Source: Chiridota heheva (lineage: Eukaryota; Echinodermata; Holothuroidea; Apodida; Chiridotidae). Taken from it: a stretch of 64,000 nucleotides of DNA. The notes beneath the pieces were generated by a model that worked only from the letters and a program-made list of their open reading frames with translations, was not told the DNA's origin and did no database searches. A program made the position numbers and the translations under genes. Below are positions 55,801 to 64,000 of this stretch, piece after piece. Positions within the stretch are counted from its first letter, which is position 1; each line of letters begins with the position of its first letter. The DNA lies in NCBI GenBank assembly GCA_020152595.1, contig JAIGNY010004520.1, positions 3,692,501 to 3,756,500 on the forward strand. The letters run 5' to 3'.

Positions 55801-57850
55801 TAATGTGACAAAAACTTAGAGACCAATGGATTTAAACAAGAAAATTGAGCTCACTGATGACATCAAAATGTGGCATGATCTTCCAAAAGGATTAGTGCAG
55901 GGGTGAATTAAGTTTATCTTATATGAAAGAGGACTTCAAAAGAAACCAAATGGTGAAGAAGATACTTAATTTTAAAGTTTGGTATCACTTGTGTAGAAAC
56001 GACTGAAGTCAAATTAGTTCAGATGACACAGCCTCAGATATCTCAATGGAAATGTCAGGAAAGTAGTAACACACAATCTAGTGAGGGTAATTGTAATTTA
56101 CTGCCTGAAAAAAAGTTATGAGGAAAAATAATTCAAAACTGTAAAAAAGTTTAATAAATTTTCCTTAAAATACATTAACAATTTTTAAGAATGTGAGGAT
56201 GAGGGCACTAAACTTTCATAATTGACTTACTATACCAGTTATTGCTACGCAAGTAAAACAAGTTTAAACATGAACATCTCCGTAACGGAATAATATTTTT
56301 GAACGCTTTCTTCACCATTTTGTTTCTCTTGAAGTCTTTTTTCATATAAAATACACTTGCTTGACTACTGAACTAATTCTTTAAATGATTAGGTCAGTGG
56401 TCAAGCATGTCCATCTTATATGAAAGAGGAACTCAAAGGAAACAAAAGGGTGAAGAAAGCGTTCAAAAATCTTATTCCATTAAGGAGATATTTAAGTTTA
56501 AAGTTTGGTATCATTTCTGTAGAAACGACTGAAATCAGACTAGTTGTGATGATACTTGTGGAATGTGGGGAATGTGGAAGATGACATGATGATAAAGTAG
56601 CTGAAGGAATTAGGATGAGAGTGGGATTTCATGTGGGACAGGGTGGAATTGTATGTAGGGCAGAGTGGGGTGGGATATTGGTCAGGATGTGTTGGCATGT
56701 AAGACAGGGTGGGTTGGCATGTAGAACAGGGTGGGTTGGCGTGTGGAACAGGGTGGGTTGGAATGTGGAACAGGGTGGGTTGCCATGTGGAACAGGGTGG
56801 GCCAACATGTGGGACAGGGTGGAATGGCATGTGGTGCAGTGTCATCTGGATTTCAGTTGTGATGGCATGTGGTTAATACAAGTGGTGGAATGACATACAG
56901 TGTCTGGTTTTCAGGTGTGATTGCATGGAGTATAGGCATGGGATGACATTAGGGACAGGTTGGGATGGAATGTGGGACATTCTGGAATATGCATTATTAA
57001 CAGTGAGGGGATTTGTATCGTTTCCAATGTCTAGTTTGTCAATGTCTGGTTTTGTTTTGCAATATTGTTTTGCATAATTTTACTTTGATATTATTGTACA
57101 TTTTTCATGTTGCTTGACTTTGCTGGACACATATTTTTTTTAATTGGAAGTTACATTACAATTCAGGATGTAGTTCTGGGAATGTGTAGGGGCTGGAGGA
57201 GGGCACAGGTTGGAAAGGGGCTTAATGACATTCTTTCAACGACATTTGCAAGCAAGGGCCTCTCCTTTCGTTGTTGTTCAATTGATAAAACTAAAATAGT
57301 TATAGGGTGAGGTAATTTTAAGCTGTTTTTGTCTTAAAATATCTTGGAAATCTCAAAGATATTTTGAAGCTTGTAGTAAAATGTTATGAAAATTAACAAA
57401 GCAAATGAAAATGTAAGTGCATCTTTCAAAGCTCAAGTAATTTGAAATCATGTGCCCCTGCTACCCTATTTCTGTATATACTTCCCTCAATAAGCCCATT
57501 CTTTATACCAGCTTTAAATAGTCCAGCATACTGTCCTTCTGACAGTTCTTATAAACAATACCGGAGACGGACTGGAATTTACGGACTGCAAAAGTTGAGG
57601 TAGCTATTCCAGAACATAATCACTACTCATCCAAAGTGTGTCAAGTGAAAGGGCTTCTCATTAAGAGAATAACGTCAAACACCTCATTAATGCGAGTTTA
57701 GAGATAGACTTCTTACCTAACTTTGTATCTTTTCAGTTGCGCTTCATCAAGACTGGAGATTTAGCCAAAGAAAAAGCCTGGTTCCTGTATTTTCTGGGAA
57801 TTTGCATAATAGTTCAGTCCGTCATATTGGACATTGTAGTCATCCACTGA
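49754..57850 (+). CDS. Four-exon small membrane protein, TMEM243 (DUF2678)-like
   Basis: Proposed exons 49754-49876, 50675-50722, 55085-55195 and 57737-57850 are all phase 0 and join to 131 residues. Donors are GTTGGT, GTAATG and GTGAGT; acceptors are TTTTAG, CAACAG and TTTCAG. Residues 1-41 are acidic, hydrophilic and begin MTDERTPFAQEEDLE. A first membrane segment spans exon 2 and the start of exon 3 (LFIFLAVIILSC + IALVLC). A second lies in exon 3 (FMHAACLSGFIAVELLL), then a basic loop with KTGDLAKEK, and a third (WFLYFLGICIIVQSVIL) precedes the stop at 57848. A three-span layout with an acidic N-terminus and a QGDL/TGDL loop before the last span is that of TMEM243. The family assignment comes from remembered layout, not an alignment. 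An AATAAA at 57884-57889 follows. Every intron is packed with transposons, yet the exons are clean. Confidence 0.6.
50018..50520. mobile_element. hAT-terminus foldback in intron 1
   Basis: Outer arms 50025-50085 and 50436-50515 are inverted copies with ATATGGATAAA(C/T)CGGGTATTG and GTGATATATCAC-like segments. Inner arms at about 50244-50265 and 50414-50435 are a perfect 22-bp inverted repeat containing CTAGGGCTGTC next to TACTGTATGTT. TAGGGCTGTCACGAT is a hAT-like terminus. No transposase. Confidence 0.5.
50675..50722 (+). CDS. Exon 2 of the TMEM243-like gene (48 bp)
   Basis: 16 codons beginning KTPLFIFLAV after a TTTATTTTAG acceptor. The frame remains open to 51028, but beyond about 50780 it crosses a 24-bp tandem repeat. 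The donor TTG|GTAATG at 50723 is the only phase-0 choice that joins in frame to the next exon; a donor at 50764 would be phase 2 and hit a stop. Confidence 0.55.
50781..50878 (+). repeat. ~24-bp tandem repeat TCATGAATATTTATTTACATG
   Basis: Four copies, the last two with CATCTTCATTTAC replacing TATTTAC. It lies in intron 2 directly after exon 2 and explains the spurious continuation of that exon's frame. Confidence 0.85.
50941..52205 (+). repeat. Dispersed repeat, copy 1, split by a hAT-like insertion
   Basis: 50941-51099 plus 52147-52205 together equal the reverse complement of about 53405-53605: GATTCTTCCTGAAGG, AAGTCCT, GTGCACAAAGCGTAAC, ATCTGAACCATGCA, AGGAGGTGCACATT, TCTATGCGTGCTCTGAGCC, AATCACAAT, then CTATCAGGATCCTAA and TTGGATATGCTCCCTTA. 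Confidence 0.8.
51100..52146. mobile_element. Non-autonomous hAT-like element, 1047 bp
   Basis: Left end TAGAGCTGTGACCGTTTA and right end (minus strand) TAAAGCTGTGAACGTTTA match 16 of 18 and fit the hAT terminal pattern. Subterminal GTGTACACG/CGTGTAC motifs occur on both sides. Flanks ATCACAAT (51092-51099) and TTCACAAT (52147-52154) are an 8-bp duplication with one change. The empty site is visible at 53405-53605 (AATCACAATAG). No open frame resembles a transposase. Confidence 0.85.
52617..52892 (+). mobile_element. tRNA-derived SINE with conserved central domain
   Basis: Head with A box TGGCTCAGTGGTTAAGG and B box GGTTTGATTCCC, then CTTGAGCAAGACACTTTA, CAGTCCACTCAGCTG, ACCAGCACTGCTGGGGAG, CTGCGATGGACTGGTGTCC and CCATCCAGGGG. 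The last part resembles the central domain shared by many metazoan SINEs. About 270 bp; the 3' tail is not obvious. Related copies: 36848 (minus), 58287 (fragment), 60493. Confidence 0.75.
53405..53605 (-). repeat. Dispersed repeat, copy 2 (uninterrupted)
   Basis: Reverse complement of 50941-51099 + 52147-52205; shows the pre-insertion sequence of the 51100-52146 hAT-like element. Confidence 0.8.
53620..53648 (+). repeat. (ATT)n microsatellite
   Basis: About nine ATT units, followed by AAAACATTTATATAGCACAAA and TGCGCTTTACAAAT at 53690, a combination resembling the 3' end of a LINE or SINE. Confidence 0.85.
55085..55195 (+). CDS. Exon 3 of the TMEM243-like gene
   Basis: 37 codons between CCGTCAACAG and a consensus donor GTGAGT. 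Hydrophobic, with helix-breaking GVSQGSQG between two membrane stretches. Intron 2 upstream is 4.36 kb. Confidence 0.65.
55885..56384. mobile_element. Long-TIR MITE, copy C
   Basis: AAAAGGATTAGTGCAGGGGT on the left, TGACTACTGAACTAATTCTTTAA on the right (ends shown only in part by the first 20 bases each way), with about 100 bp of inverted arm including ATGAAAGAGGACTTC / GAAGTCTTTTTTCAT. It lies in intron 3. Confidence 0.7.
56381..56553 (+). mobile_element. Long-TIR MITE, copy D, truncated
   Basis: Begins in the same TTAA (56381-56384) that ends copy C and points the other way: ATGATTAGGTCAGTGGTC, AAAGAGGAACTC, GGGTGAAGAAAG, ending near GACTAGTTGTGATGATAC where the dispersed repeat takes over. 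Confidence 0.65.
56568..57552 (+). repeat. Dispersed repeat with minisatellite, uninterrupted copy
   Basis: Matches 43477-44399 plus 49231-49372 in order and orientation, without the LINE. Minisatellite units (GGTTGGCATGTGGAACAGG) occupy about 56625-56840. Near its right end CTGTC-CTTCT-GACAG can form a small hairpin. It lies in intron 3 of the TMEM243-like gene. Confidence 0.8.
57737..57850 (+). CDS. Exon 4 of the TMEM243-like gene with stop
   Basis: 37 codons plus TGA after TATCTTTTCAG. A basic loop and the last membrane span, ending DIVVIH. A canonical poly(A) signal lies 34 bp after the stop. Confidence 0.65.
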   Translation: MRFIKTGDLAKEKAWFLYFLGICIIVQSVILDIVVIH

Positions 57851-57883
57851 GAATTAAGGTCGTAAAGCAGAGGATGATGTAGC

Positions 57884-57889
57884 AATAAA
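57884..57889 (+). other. Poly(A) signal of the TMEM243-like gene
   Basis: AATAAA shortly after the stop codon, followed by CCTTTTATTC. The short 3' untranslated region fits a small housekeeping-type gene. Confidence 0.5.
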
Positions 57890-58286
57890 CCTTTTATTCA
57901 CTCTCTGAGCTTGGAAGGAGGTCAGCGAGAAAGAAATGCAATGTTTCTTACAATAGGAAATAATTGGTCATCCTGTGATTCCTTGCCATCCTAACATTGA
58001 ACTTATGGTATGCATTCAAATTTAAATTTGTAATCTTAAAAGCTCTGTCGAAAAGTGAAGGCATCTTTTTGCTTATAATTAACCTTTTAAGTTGGATGAT
58101 TGACAGCTTTTTCAACCTATCACCACATGAAGTTGCCTAGCAACAAAATCTGCATAAACATCTTACGCGGTACTGGTACAGTACAGCCAACTAGCGGCAC
58201 ACTTTCATGCAGTCAATGCAAATTACTGTACAAAACAAATTTCTGCATACACGGACTAAGTGACGACAAAGGGGTGAACAAAAATC

Positions 58287-58350
58287 CTTGAGAAAGACAC
58301 TTTATTCCAATTGCCCCAGTCCACTCAGACGTTTAATGAGTACCAGTATT
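58287..58350 (+). mobile_element. SINE central-domain fragment
   Basis: CTTGAGAAAGACACTTTATTCC and CAGTCCACTCAGACG followed by ATGAGTACCAGTA match the middle of the SINE at 52617 (first twenty bases of each shown at most). Head and tail are missing. Confidence 0.55.
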
Positions 58351-58446
58351 TGATTTTCAGTTGTTCTGCTCCTTAAATTTCAAACAGTCTGCAATGAAAT
58401 GGTGTTCTTTATTTTCTTTATTCTGAAAACCTTCCAGGAAGTGTCA

Positions 58447-59035
58447 TTAATGGATTAGTTTATTTTATTTAAGATAAAATCACTATTTCTTATTTGAAAT
58501 TTGGTGATTTTAGTCATGTAAAAACAAAATGGTGAAGAAGACATTTAAAAATCTTATTCCGTTGAGGAGTTATTACAGTTTAGTACTCGGTCTTATCATG
58601 TGTAGAAATGTCTTGTCTACTATGACTTGTTGGTGCCTTCATCCTCACATTCTTAACAATTGTTAATGTATATTGAATAAATTTTAACTTTTTTTACTAT
58701 TTGAATTATTTTTCCTCAACTTTCTTCAGGTGGTAAATTATAATCAAATTTACTAGTCTATTTTACCACTTTCCTCATATTCCAATGGTTTTAAGCCACA
58801 AATTGCAGGACAAAATATGATAGAATAAATACATAAAGACAATGAGGAATCTGAGGCTATGACATCACAACTAGTCTGATTTCAGTCGCTTTTCTGCAAA
58901 TGATACCAAATTGTAAACCTGATTATCTCCTTAACAGAATAAGATTTTTTTGAATGCTTGCTTCACTATTTTGTTTCTTTTGAAGTCCTCTTTTATATAA
59001 AATGGACATGCTTGACCACTAAACTAATTCTTTAA
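58447..59035. mobile_element. Long-TIR MITE, copy E
   Basis: Left TTAATGGATTAGTTTA, right CTTGACCACTAAACTAATTC ending in TTTAA. Inverted arms include AAACAAAATGGTGAAG and its reverse CTTCACTATTTTGTTTC. About 590 bp, no coding capacity. Confidence 0.65.
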
Positions 59036-59492
59036 TTTTTAACCACTTGCACCACAGAAATCAGGTGCAAGCTCCAGCTTAAAGGTCTTCTGGCCTGGGA
59101 AAGGTAACTTATAATGAAAATGATAATGTCGAGTTAATTTTGTCTCAATTTTATTTTATTGATGCTTCTAGAAATCAATATTTGATTGGTCTTTGTTTTA
59201 ATATATTTTTATAAATAAATAATTAAGTGCAATTTTTCATTAAATCAAAATCGGTACTTGCAAAATAGTTAATTGTGAGTAAAATTTGATTAGATTAATT
59301 TGCTTTGTTTGGAAATGTTTTAAAAGAGTTCAGGTCAGGGGGATTTCAATTGTGATTTTGATATGTCAGTTACCAATTCTCAAAATTTGGTCAGTACAAA
59401 GATGGTAATAATACTAGAAATTGATTGGTTAACAGACCTCAGCTGACACCGCATGGCCATGCAGCTAATAGTGACATAGAAGTGATTCTATA

Positions 59493-60108
59493 AGGGTGTT
59501 TCAGCTGACGTCACGAGGTCACATTACTTTGTTTACATCACCATTTTGTCAGTCAAAACAACTTTCGTCTGCTGTACACTTAATTAGACTTACATACGTT
59601 TGCATAGTGTTATATAAGATTATTTTTGTAAGATAATTATGCCCGAATCTTGCTGTGCCATTGGTTGCACTAATGGATGTGTGCGGGGAAATAAAAAGAC
59701 ATTTTCTTGATTTCCATCTGATCCTGATCGAAGTTTGAAGTGGGTTTTTACTGTACAATGCAACGGCTTTCAAACTATGGTATGCCTTACACACTAGGAT
59801 TTGCAGGAGTACTTTATATTCAGGTATGTAGGCTTTGTCTGAGTAAAGAACAATCAGATGGCGTTAGTGTAAAAGTTACTCTTCATATGCCTGGTGAAAA
59901 TATAACTTGAGGAAAATATGAAGAAAAATTGGAAGCGAGCAAAAAAATGCATTAATTAAAATTCACTGAAATAGTACTGGTAGGCTAGCATGTAGTATGT
60001 TTGTTGTACGTGTGATGTGACCGAGCTGTGTGAAGACACGTGAAACGCAACGAAGGTGCTACCCTGCAAAATGGAGTCCAGTTGAGTTAGTCACATGATG
60101 AAATCCCT
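59493..60108 (+). mobile_element. Possible THAP-bearing transposon remnant with inverted ends
   Basis: AGGGTGTTTCAGCTGACGTC at the left and, on the minus strand, AGGGATTTCATCATGTGAC at the right are similar. CTATA flanks both (59488-59492 and 60109-60113). The inside contains a THAP domain and little else, so it would be an internally deleted P- or Kolobok-type element. The ends are diverged and the assignment tentative. Confidence 0.4.
59639..59791 (+). pseudogene. THAP zinc-finger domain with in-frame stop
   Basis: From ATG 59639: MPESCCAIGCTN, then a basic GNKKTFS, a TGA codon at 59708-59710, and FPSDPDRSLKWV. This is the start of a THAP domain, a C2CH DNA-binding finger: the two N-terminal cysteines, the FP and the KW are in place, while the TGA falls where the family usually has an amino acid before FP. 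THAP domains occur in P-type and related transposases and in host genes derived from them. No catalytic domain follows within 500 bp. The stop makes it a pseudogene unless an intron removes it. Confidence 0.7.
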
Positions 60109-60492
60109 CTATATGTAATAATTTTTTACAAAGAAAATTATTAAGTTAACAAAACCAATATTTGTTCATATTTTTAATTAGTTTTAAAGGCCAGTTATCA
60201 TCTGTAACATGGAAGTAAATGTATGTTTCAATTTGTGTGTTTTAATTGGTCGAAGCACAATGGTACAAAATGCATTTACTTTGATAGGCCAAACAGTATC
60301 ATTTTGGGATAAAATATATCCCACCACATTTTAATCATGATAGATGGCCTTTAATTATTTTAAGTCTAAATAAGAAAATGTACAGGGTTAACCTATTATT
60401 ACTTGTGTGCTATCACAAACTATATATGAAGTTGACTGAATATTAGTGGATGGACCTGGTGCCCCAGCCTCTATGGTTAATCCATATTTTGG

Positions 60493-60722
60493 TCCAAAGT
60501 TAGTACTGAGCACAGTGGTTCAGGAGGCATGCTCGTATATGTGACAGTACTGAGTTCGACCCCCATCGCAAGTGCTGCATTACTTGCTCCAGTCCACTCG
60601 GCTGTAAAATGAATACCAGCACTGTTGGATGTTGATCTGCAATAGGACTGGTGTCCTGTCCATGGGGAGTCATGCTCTCATCCACTTGCGCCAAGGAAAC
60701 CCAGGGATGGGCCTTCATGGTC
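60493..60722 (+). mobile_element. tRNA-derived SINE with conserved central domain
   Basis: A box region GAGCACAGTGGTTCAGGAG, B box GAGTTCGACCCCC, then TCCAGTCCACTCGGCTG, ACCAGCACTGTTGG, GACTGGTGTCC and CCATGGGGAGTCATG. Same family as 52617. Confidence 0.7.
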
Positions 60723-61559
60723 CAAGCACGGATTTAAATTTCTTATTAGTAGAGTATAGTAAAATTCAATGAGTATCACGCATGTCTGTTATGTAGCAAA
60801 GAATTACCCAAAATGTGAATGAAAAGTATAATTTACTCTTTGAAATTATGATGGGGAAGGGGAGCGCTATTGTCGAAATATGTAAACTGTATTTTAAGTC
60901 TCCTTTACATCAAAATGTTATTATTATTACAAATGTTTTAACTGCGAAATGTAAAATATTGTATTAAATTATATTATATGATTCATATTGTAACCATTAA
61001 TTGTGTTTATGATGTTGTGAAGAAACAAAGGGGTATGAAAGTAGTGACTTGTATGAAAACCCTACAGACTGAGCAAATCAAACAATTTGTAATGGACTCC
61101 TTTCCTCAGACAAGTGGCATTAATAGAATATTTTGGCAGAGGGGAGGAGGAAGGGGTGCTGACAAGAACTTTAATTTTTGACAAATTGGTAATTTGAAGT
61201 CCTTTCCCTCCATGTCTAGTCGAATTGTAGAAAGTGCGTGGGGGTTGGGGAGGGGGGGGGAAGGTAAATTTTCCGGTTGCATGCTTTCTTCCCAGTTGGG
61301 AGGTAAAACATAAAATTGGTAAATTGAAAGGAAAAATTATTGGAAATTTTCATACAAAAATTAAAAAATTTCTCAAAAATTAAATAAACTCATCAAAAAT
61401 TGATGATTTCCTGAAGATCATCTGAGCCGTTTTCCATTGGTTAGTTGGTAAAAAATTGAATCTACAAAACACTGCAAACTTGTCAAGAGAGTAAGAAGGA
61501 TATGTAAATCCCACAGGCCAGACCAGCACCATAAAGGGGGTCATACTTATCCTCCTTAA
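60723..61559. other. Interval with no recognisable gene
   Basis: AT-rich with G-runs at 61135-61160 and 61235-61262 and TTGGAAATTTTC phrases near 61340 that belong to the simple-repeat family seen next to the other I-group LINE fragment. Confidence 0.4.
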
Positions 61560-61579
61560 AGTGGGGGGACAGTTTTCTT

Positions 61580-63180
61580 CAAAATTTTGTCAAATTATTG
61601 GAAATTTTCAACTCCTCTCCCACTATCTGGAAGACAGCTACTGTCACTCCCATCCTTAAACCAGGGAAGGACAGTTCCGACCCCTCCAGCTATCGCCCTC
61701 ACCCGCTGTCTCTGTAAAATTATGGAAAGGATTATAACCAGAGAACTAAACTGGTTCCTTGAGACCCAACAGAATCCCCTCCCTTATCAAAGTTGCTTTT
61801 GGAAACATCACAATATCCTAGACCAGTTAATTTACGCTCGAAACCGCTATCTGGGAATCCTTTCCAAAAAAAAATAAACCTCATTGCCATCTTTTTTTTG
61901 ACCTCGAGAAAGCTTTCAACACTACTTGGAAATACGGCATTATCTGCAAACTTTACACCATCGGCCTCAGAGGCCACCTGCCCATCTTTATTCAAAACTT
62001 CCTCTCACCTAGGCAGTTTCAAGTTCGTATTGGCCACACCCTCTCCAACCCCCAACTTCCAAGAAAAGGGCAGCATCCTCTCCCCCACTCTCAAGCTGAG
62101 CATTTACAACAACCTTGACCCCAACATCAAACGTGGACGACTTCACCATCTTCTACTCCTTCCCCAGCTTTCCTCTTGTCAAAAAAAGGCTCCAAGTCAG
62201 CCTCAATTAGCTGCAAGACTGGTGCAACAATAACGGTTTTAAATTCTCCAAAGTCAAGACAGTCTGCATGCACTTCTTTCATTTCAACAACCCCCACCCC
62301 AATCCAAAGAACAGTCTGCATGCATACTCTCCTCAAAATCTTGGGGCTCACCAAATTCGTAGACCCTAAAACTTGACTCACCAACCGAAACAAAAACGCA
62401 ATATTATCGACTTCAACACCACTTTGCTCACAGGCTCTTACCACAACCACACCAACACAATCCAAAATGAAGCCCTCTGATTTTATTGATCAATACTATC
62501 ATGCCCCACTTTTTGGGCTGATGGAACTTGAAAATTAAGTGATGAATTATGTTTTAAATGGTATTCACTTTTTCCTCCTTGGGCCAAGTCCATAGCAAGG
62601 AAGGAAACTGGCATTCCAAGGAACAGTGAAATCAAACATCTTTTCAGCCGAGGCCTACCAACAAATATTCATTGACTCAAAGGCTGTTCTTACTTTATTA
62701 CTCAATCGATCATAGACCAGGAAAAGTGTTCTTTCTTATATCCATCCAGAAACGCAGTGCCCTTAACCTCCTCCCTTCCCTTTTCCCCAAACCCTCTCTG
62801 CGCTTATCGCTTCTCTTGTGGTGACCGGGAATCTTATGGAACTTCACCCCTTCCAGCCCACCCCCTCAACCCTTCCCAACGTCCACAGTGAACCCCTCTG
62901 TAACAATTTATCACAATCCAAAGTTCTCCTTGCTTGCCCCCTGTACTACCTTCCCAGAGCTTCCTGCTCCCCACAACTCAATTGCTGAGTTCTTCCAGAA
63001 AAAATTCTCCTCTACAACCATATTTAATTCTCCTCTTCCACCCCTCTCTACTTTGTTTTTGTTTTACCCATGCACCTCCTCTCTCGATCACAGCTTTCTG
63101 GCTTTTGTTTTGAATTTCTCTCATTCTTCCCTGGTCTCTTTCCTTACTACCTCTAAAAAATTGTCCTGATAAAACTTTAA
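61580..63180 (+). pseudogene. I-group LINE, reverse transcriptase to 3' part, heavily decayed
   Basis: SWKTATVTPILKPGKD and SYRP mark the start of the reverse transcriptase. Next come LDQLIYARN, an FDLEKAFNTTW segment (the first catalytic aspartate), a GLRGHLPIFIQNFLSPRQFQVRI segment and a KSASISCK region, in several frames. From 62640 the sequence follows the RNase H and 3' part of the fragment at 38030 (TCTTTTCAGCCGA, CTCAAAGGCTGTTCTTACT, CAAAGTTCTCCTTGCTTGCC, CAATTGCTGAGTTCTTCCAG) but with large deletions. Both copies appear to be one family; neither can encode a product. Confidence 0.7.
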
Positions 63181-63474
63181 AATTAAAGTAATAAATTATG
63201 TTTTAAATGGAAGATCATATTTTAGAATATCCAGAAACCCTTTTTATTATCAACTTCTGCTTTATGAAAGGGCGCCAAATTCTCACACGGGCGCAAAAAT
63301 TGTCCTTAGAAGATCATATTTTAATACCCTTTTTATTATCAACTTCTGCAATGTGTATCAGTTACAAAACAAACATTGCATGTAAAGGCAAAAATTTGAT
63401 TTGAACATAAACATCAAAATCATCCCTGGTATTCTTGTATGTATATTTCTTTTAACTAACTTTAGTGTGCAGAA

Positions 63475-64000
63475 ATTGACACAATTTTAGCAAAAATTTG
63501 ATTTGTTCCTAAGGGGCTTCACTCCCTGGCGCCTCCCTGCCATACCATGACTTCGGTCCTACAGCCCTGGATTTGACACAATACCAAGCAATTTTTGCGG
63601 ATTAAATCTCGAGAAATGCAGGGTTTCGCGGCGGAGGAATGGGGGGGGGTGTTCGTTGTTTGAATTAACACAATTTGAAACAAATCTTCTGCTATCAAAA
63701 TCACGAAAACGTATAGGGCTTTGCCTTCTGTGCCCCTACCAGGGTTTCGCCCCATAGATTTGACACATTTTAAAGCAATTCTCTGCTAGCAAAATCAAAA
63801 GAAACGTAGGGCTTCAAAGGTTTTTTGTTTGTTTTTCCTCCTGGGTCCCCTCAGGGTTTTGCCCCTAGATTTTATGCAATTTTTTTACCAAATCACGAGA
63901 AGCGCAGGATTTTCGGTGGCTTTACACCTAGATTTTCTACAATTTTAAGCAATATTCTGTTATCAAAATCACGAGAAACGTTGGGCTTCCGGTGCCTTGG
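63475..64000 (+). repeat. Degenerate ~90-110-bp tandem repeat reaching the window edge
   Basis: TTTGACACAAT...AAGCAAT(T)...CTGC...AAAATCACGAGAAACG...GGGCTT recurs from about 63475, 63570, 63663, 63757, 63870 and 63933. Stretches of CCCT/CCAGGG between the units vary in length. The array continues past the window. Confidence 0.7.

Noticed and set aside
57500-57552. Small hairpin CTGTC-CTTCT-GACAG close to the end of the dispersed repeat, as in a Helitron 3' end.
   Set aside because: No CTRR terminus or 5' TC end could be placed and no Rep/helicase piece is present; a Helitron call is not supported.

Overview
This window is AT-rich, intron-containing eukaryotic DNA in which almost everything outside two host genes is transposon-derived. 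The recognisable host gene at the left is nodal, a TGF-beta ligand of bilaterians. Together with the mix of DIRS, L2/CR1/I LINEs, hAT, THAP elements and tRNA-derived SINEs, this points to a marine invertebrate, most likely a deuterostome such as an echinoderm, hemichordate or amphioxus. The lineage is an inference from one gene and the repeat types and was not tested.

Layout. 1-5 kb is comparatively repeat-poor: a candidate promoter and signal-peptide exon, then the long last exon of nodal (2185-3194) and its 3' region. 5.0-6.1 kb holds a pyrimidine-rich minisatellite followed by its purine-rich mirror. 8.3-12.7 kb is a GC-richer island: a decayed DIRS-type reverse transcriptase/RNase H on the minus strand (8.3-9.56 kb), then about 3 kb of hairpin-bearing degenerate repeats I cannot assign. 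12.7-14.2 kb is low-complexity sequence with an exact 306-bp tandem duplication. 14.5-19 kb carries several MITEs and a TA tract. 19.5-21.3 kb is an L2-like LINE on the minus strand. 21.7-23.6 kb is a 24-bp minisatellite. 24676-27678 is a whole hAT transposon with matching 8-bp target duplications and a broken transposase. 28-37 kb has a MITE tandem array, SINEs, a 441-bp foldback and a second TA tract. 38.0-40.4 kb is the RNase H end of an I-group LINE with a BED-finger hAT inserted into its (CAAA)n tail.

43.5-49.4 kb is a dispersed repeat split by a full-length CR1-like LINE (44400-49230); an uninterrupted copy of the same repeat at 56.57-57.55 kb shows the empty site. The second host gene runs from 49754 to 57850: four short phase-0 exons join into a 131-residue membrane protein resembling the TMEM243 (DUF2678) family. 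Its introns are filled with MITEs, a 1047-bp hAT-like element and SINEs. The right end (58.3-64 kb) has another MITE, a THAP-domain transposon relic, a SINE, a badly decayed I-group LINE and a degenerate tandem repeat.

The two host genes are independent of one another as far as the sequence shows: a secreted morphogen and a small membrane protein. No rRNA gene, functional tRNA gene or CRISPR array was seen.
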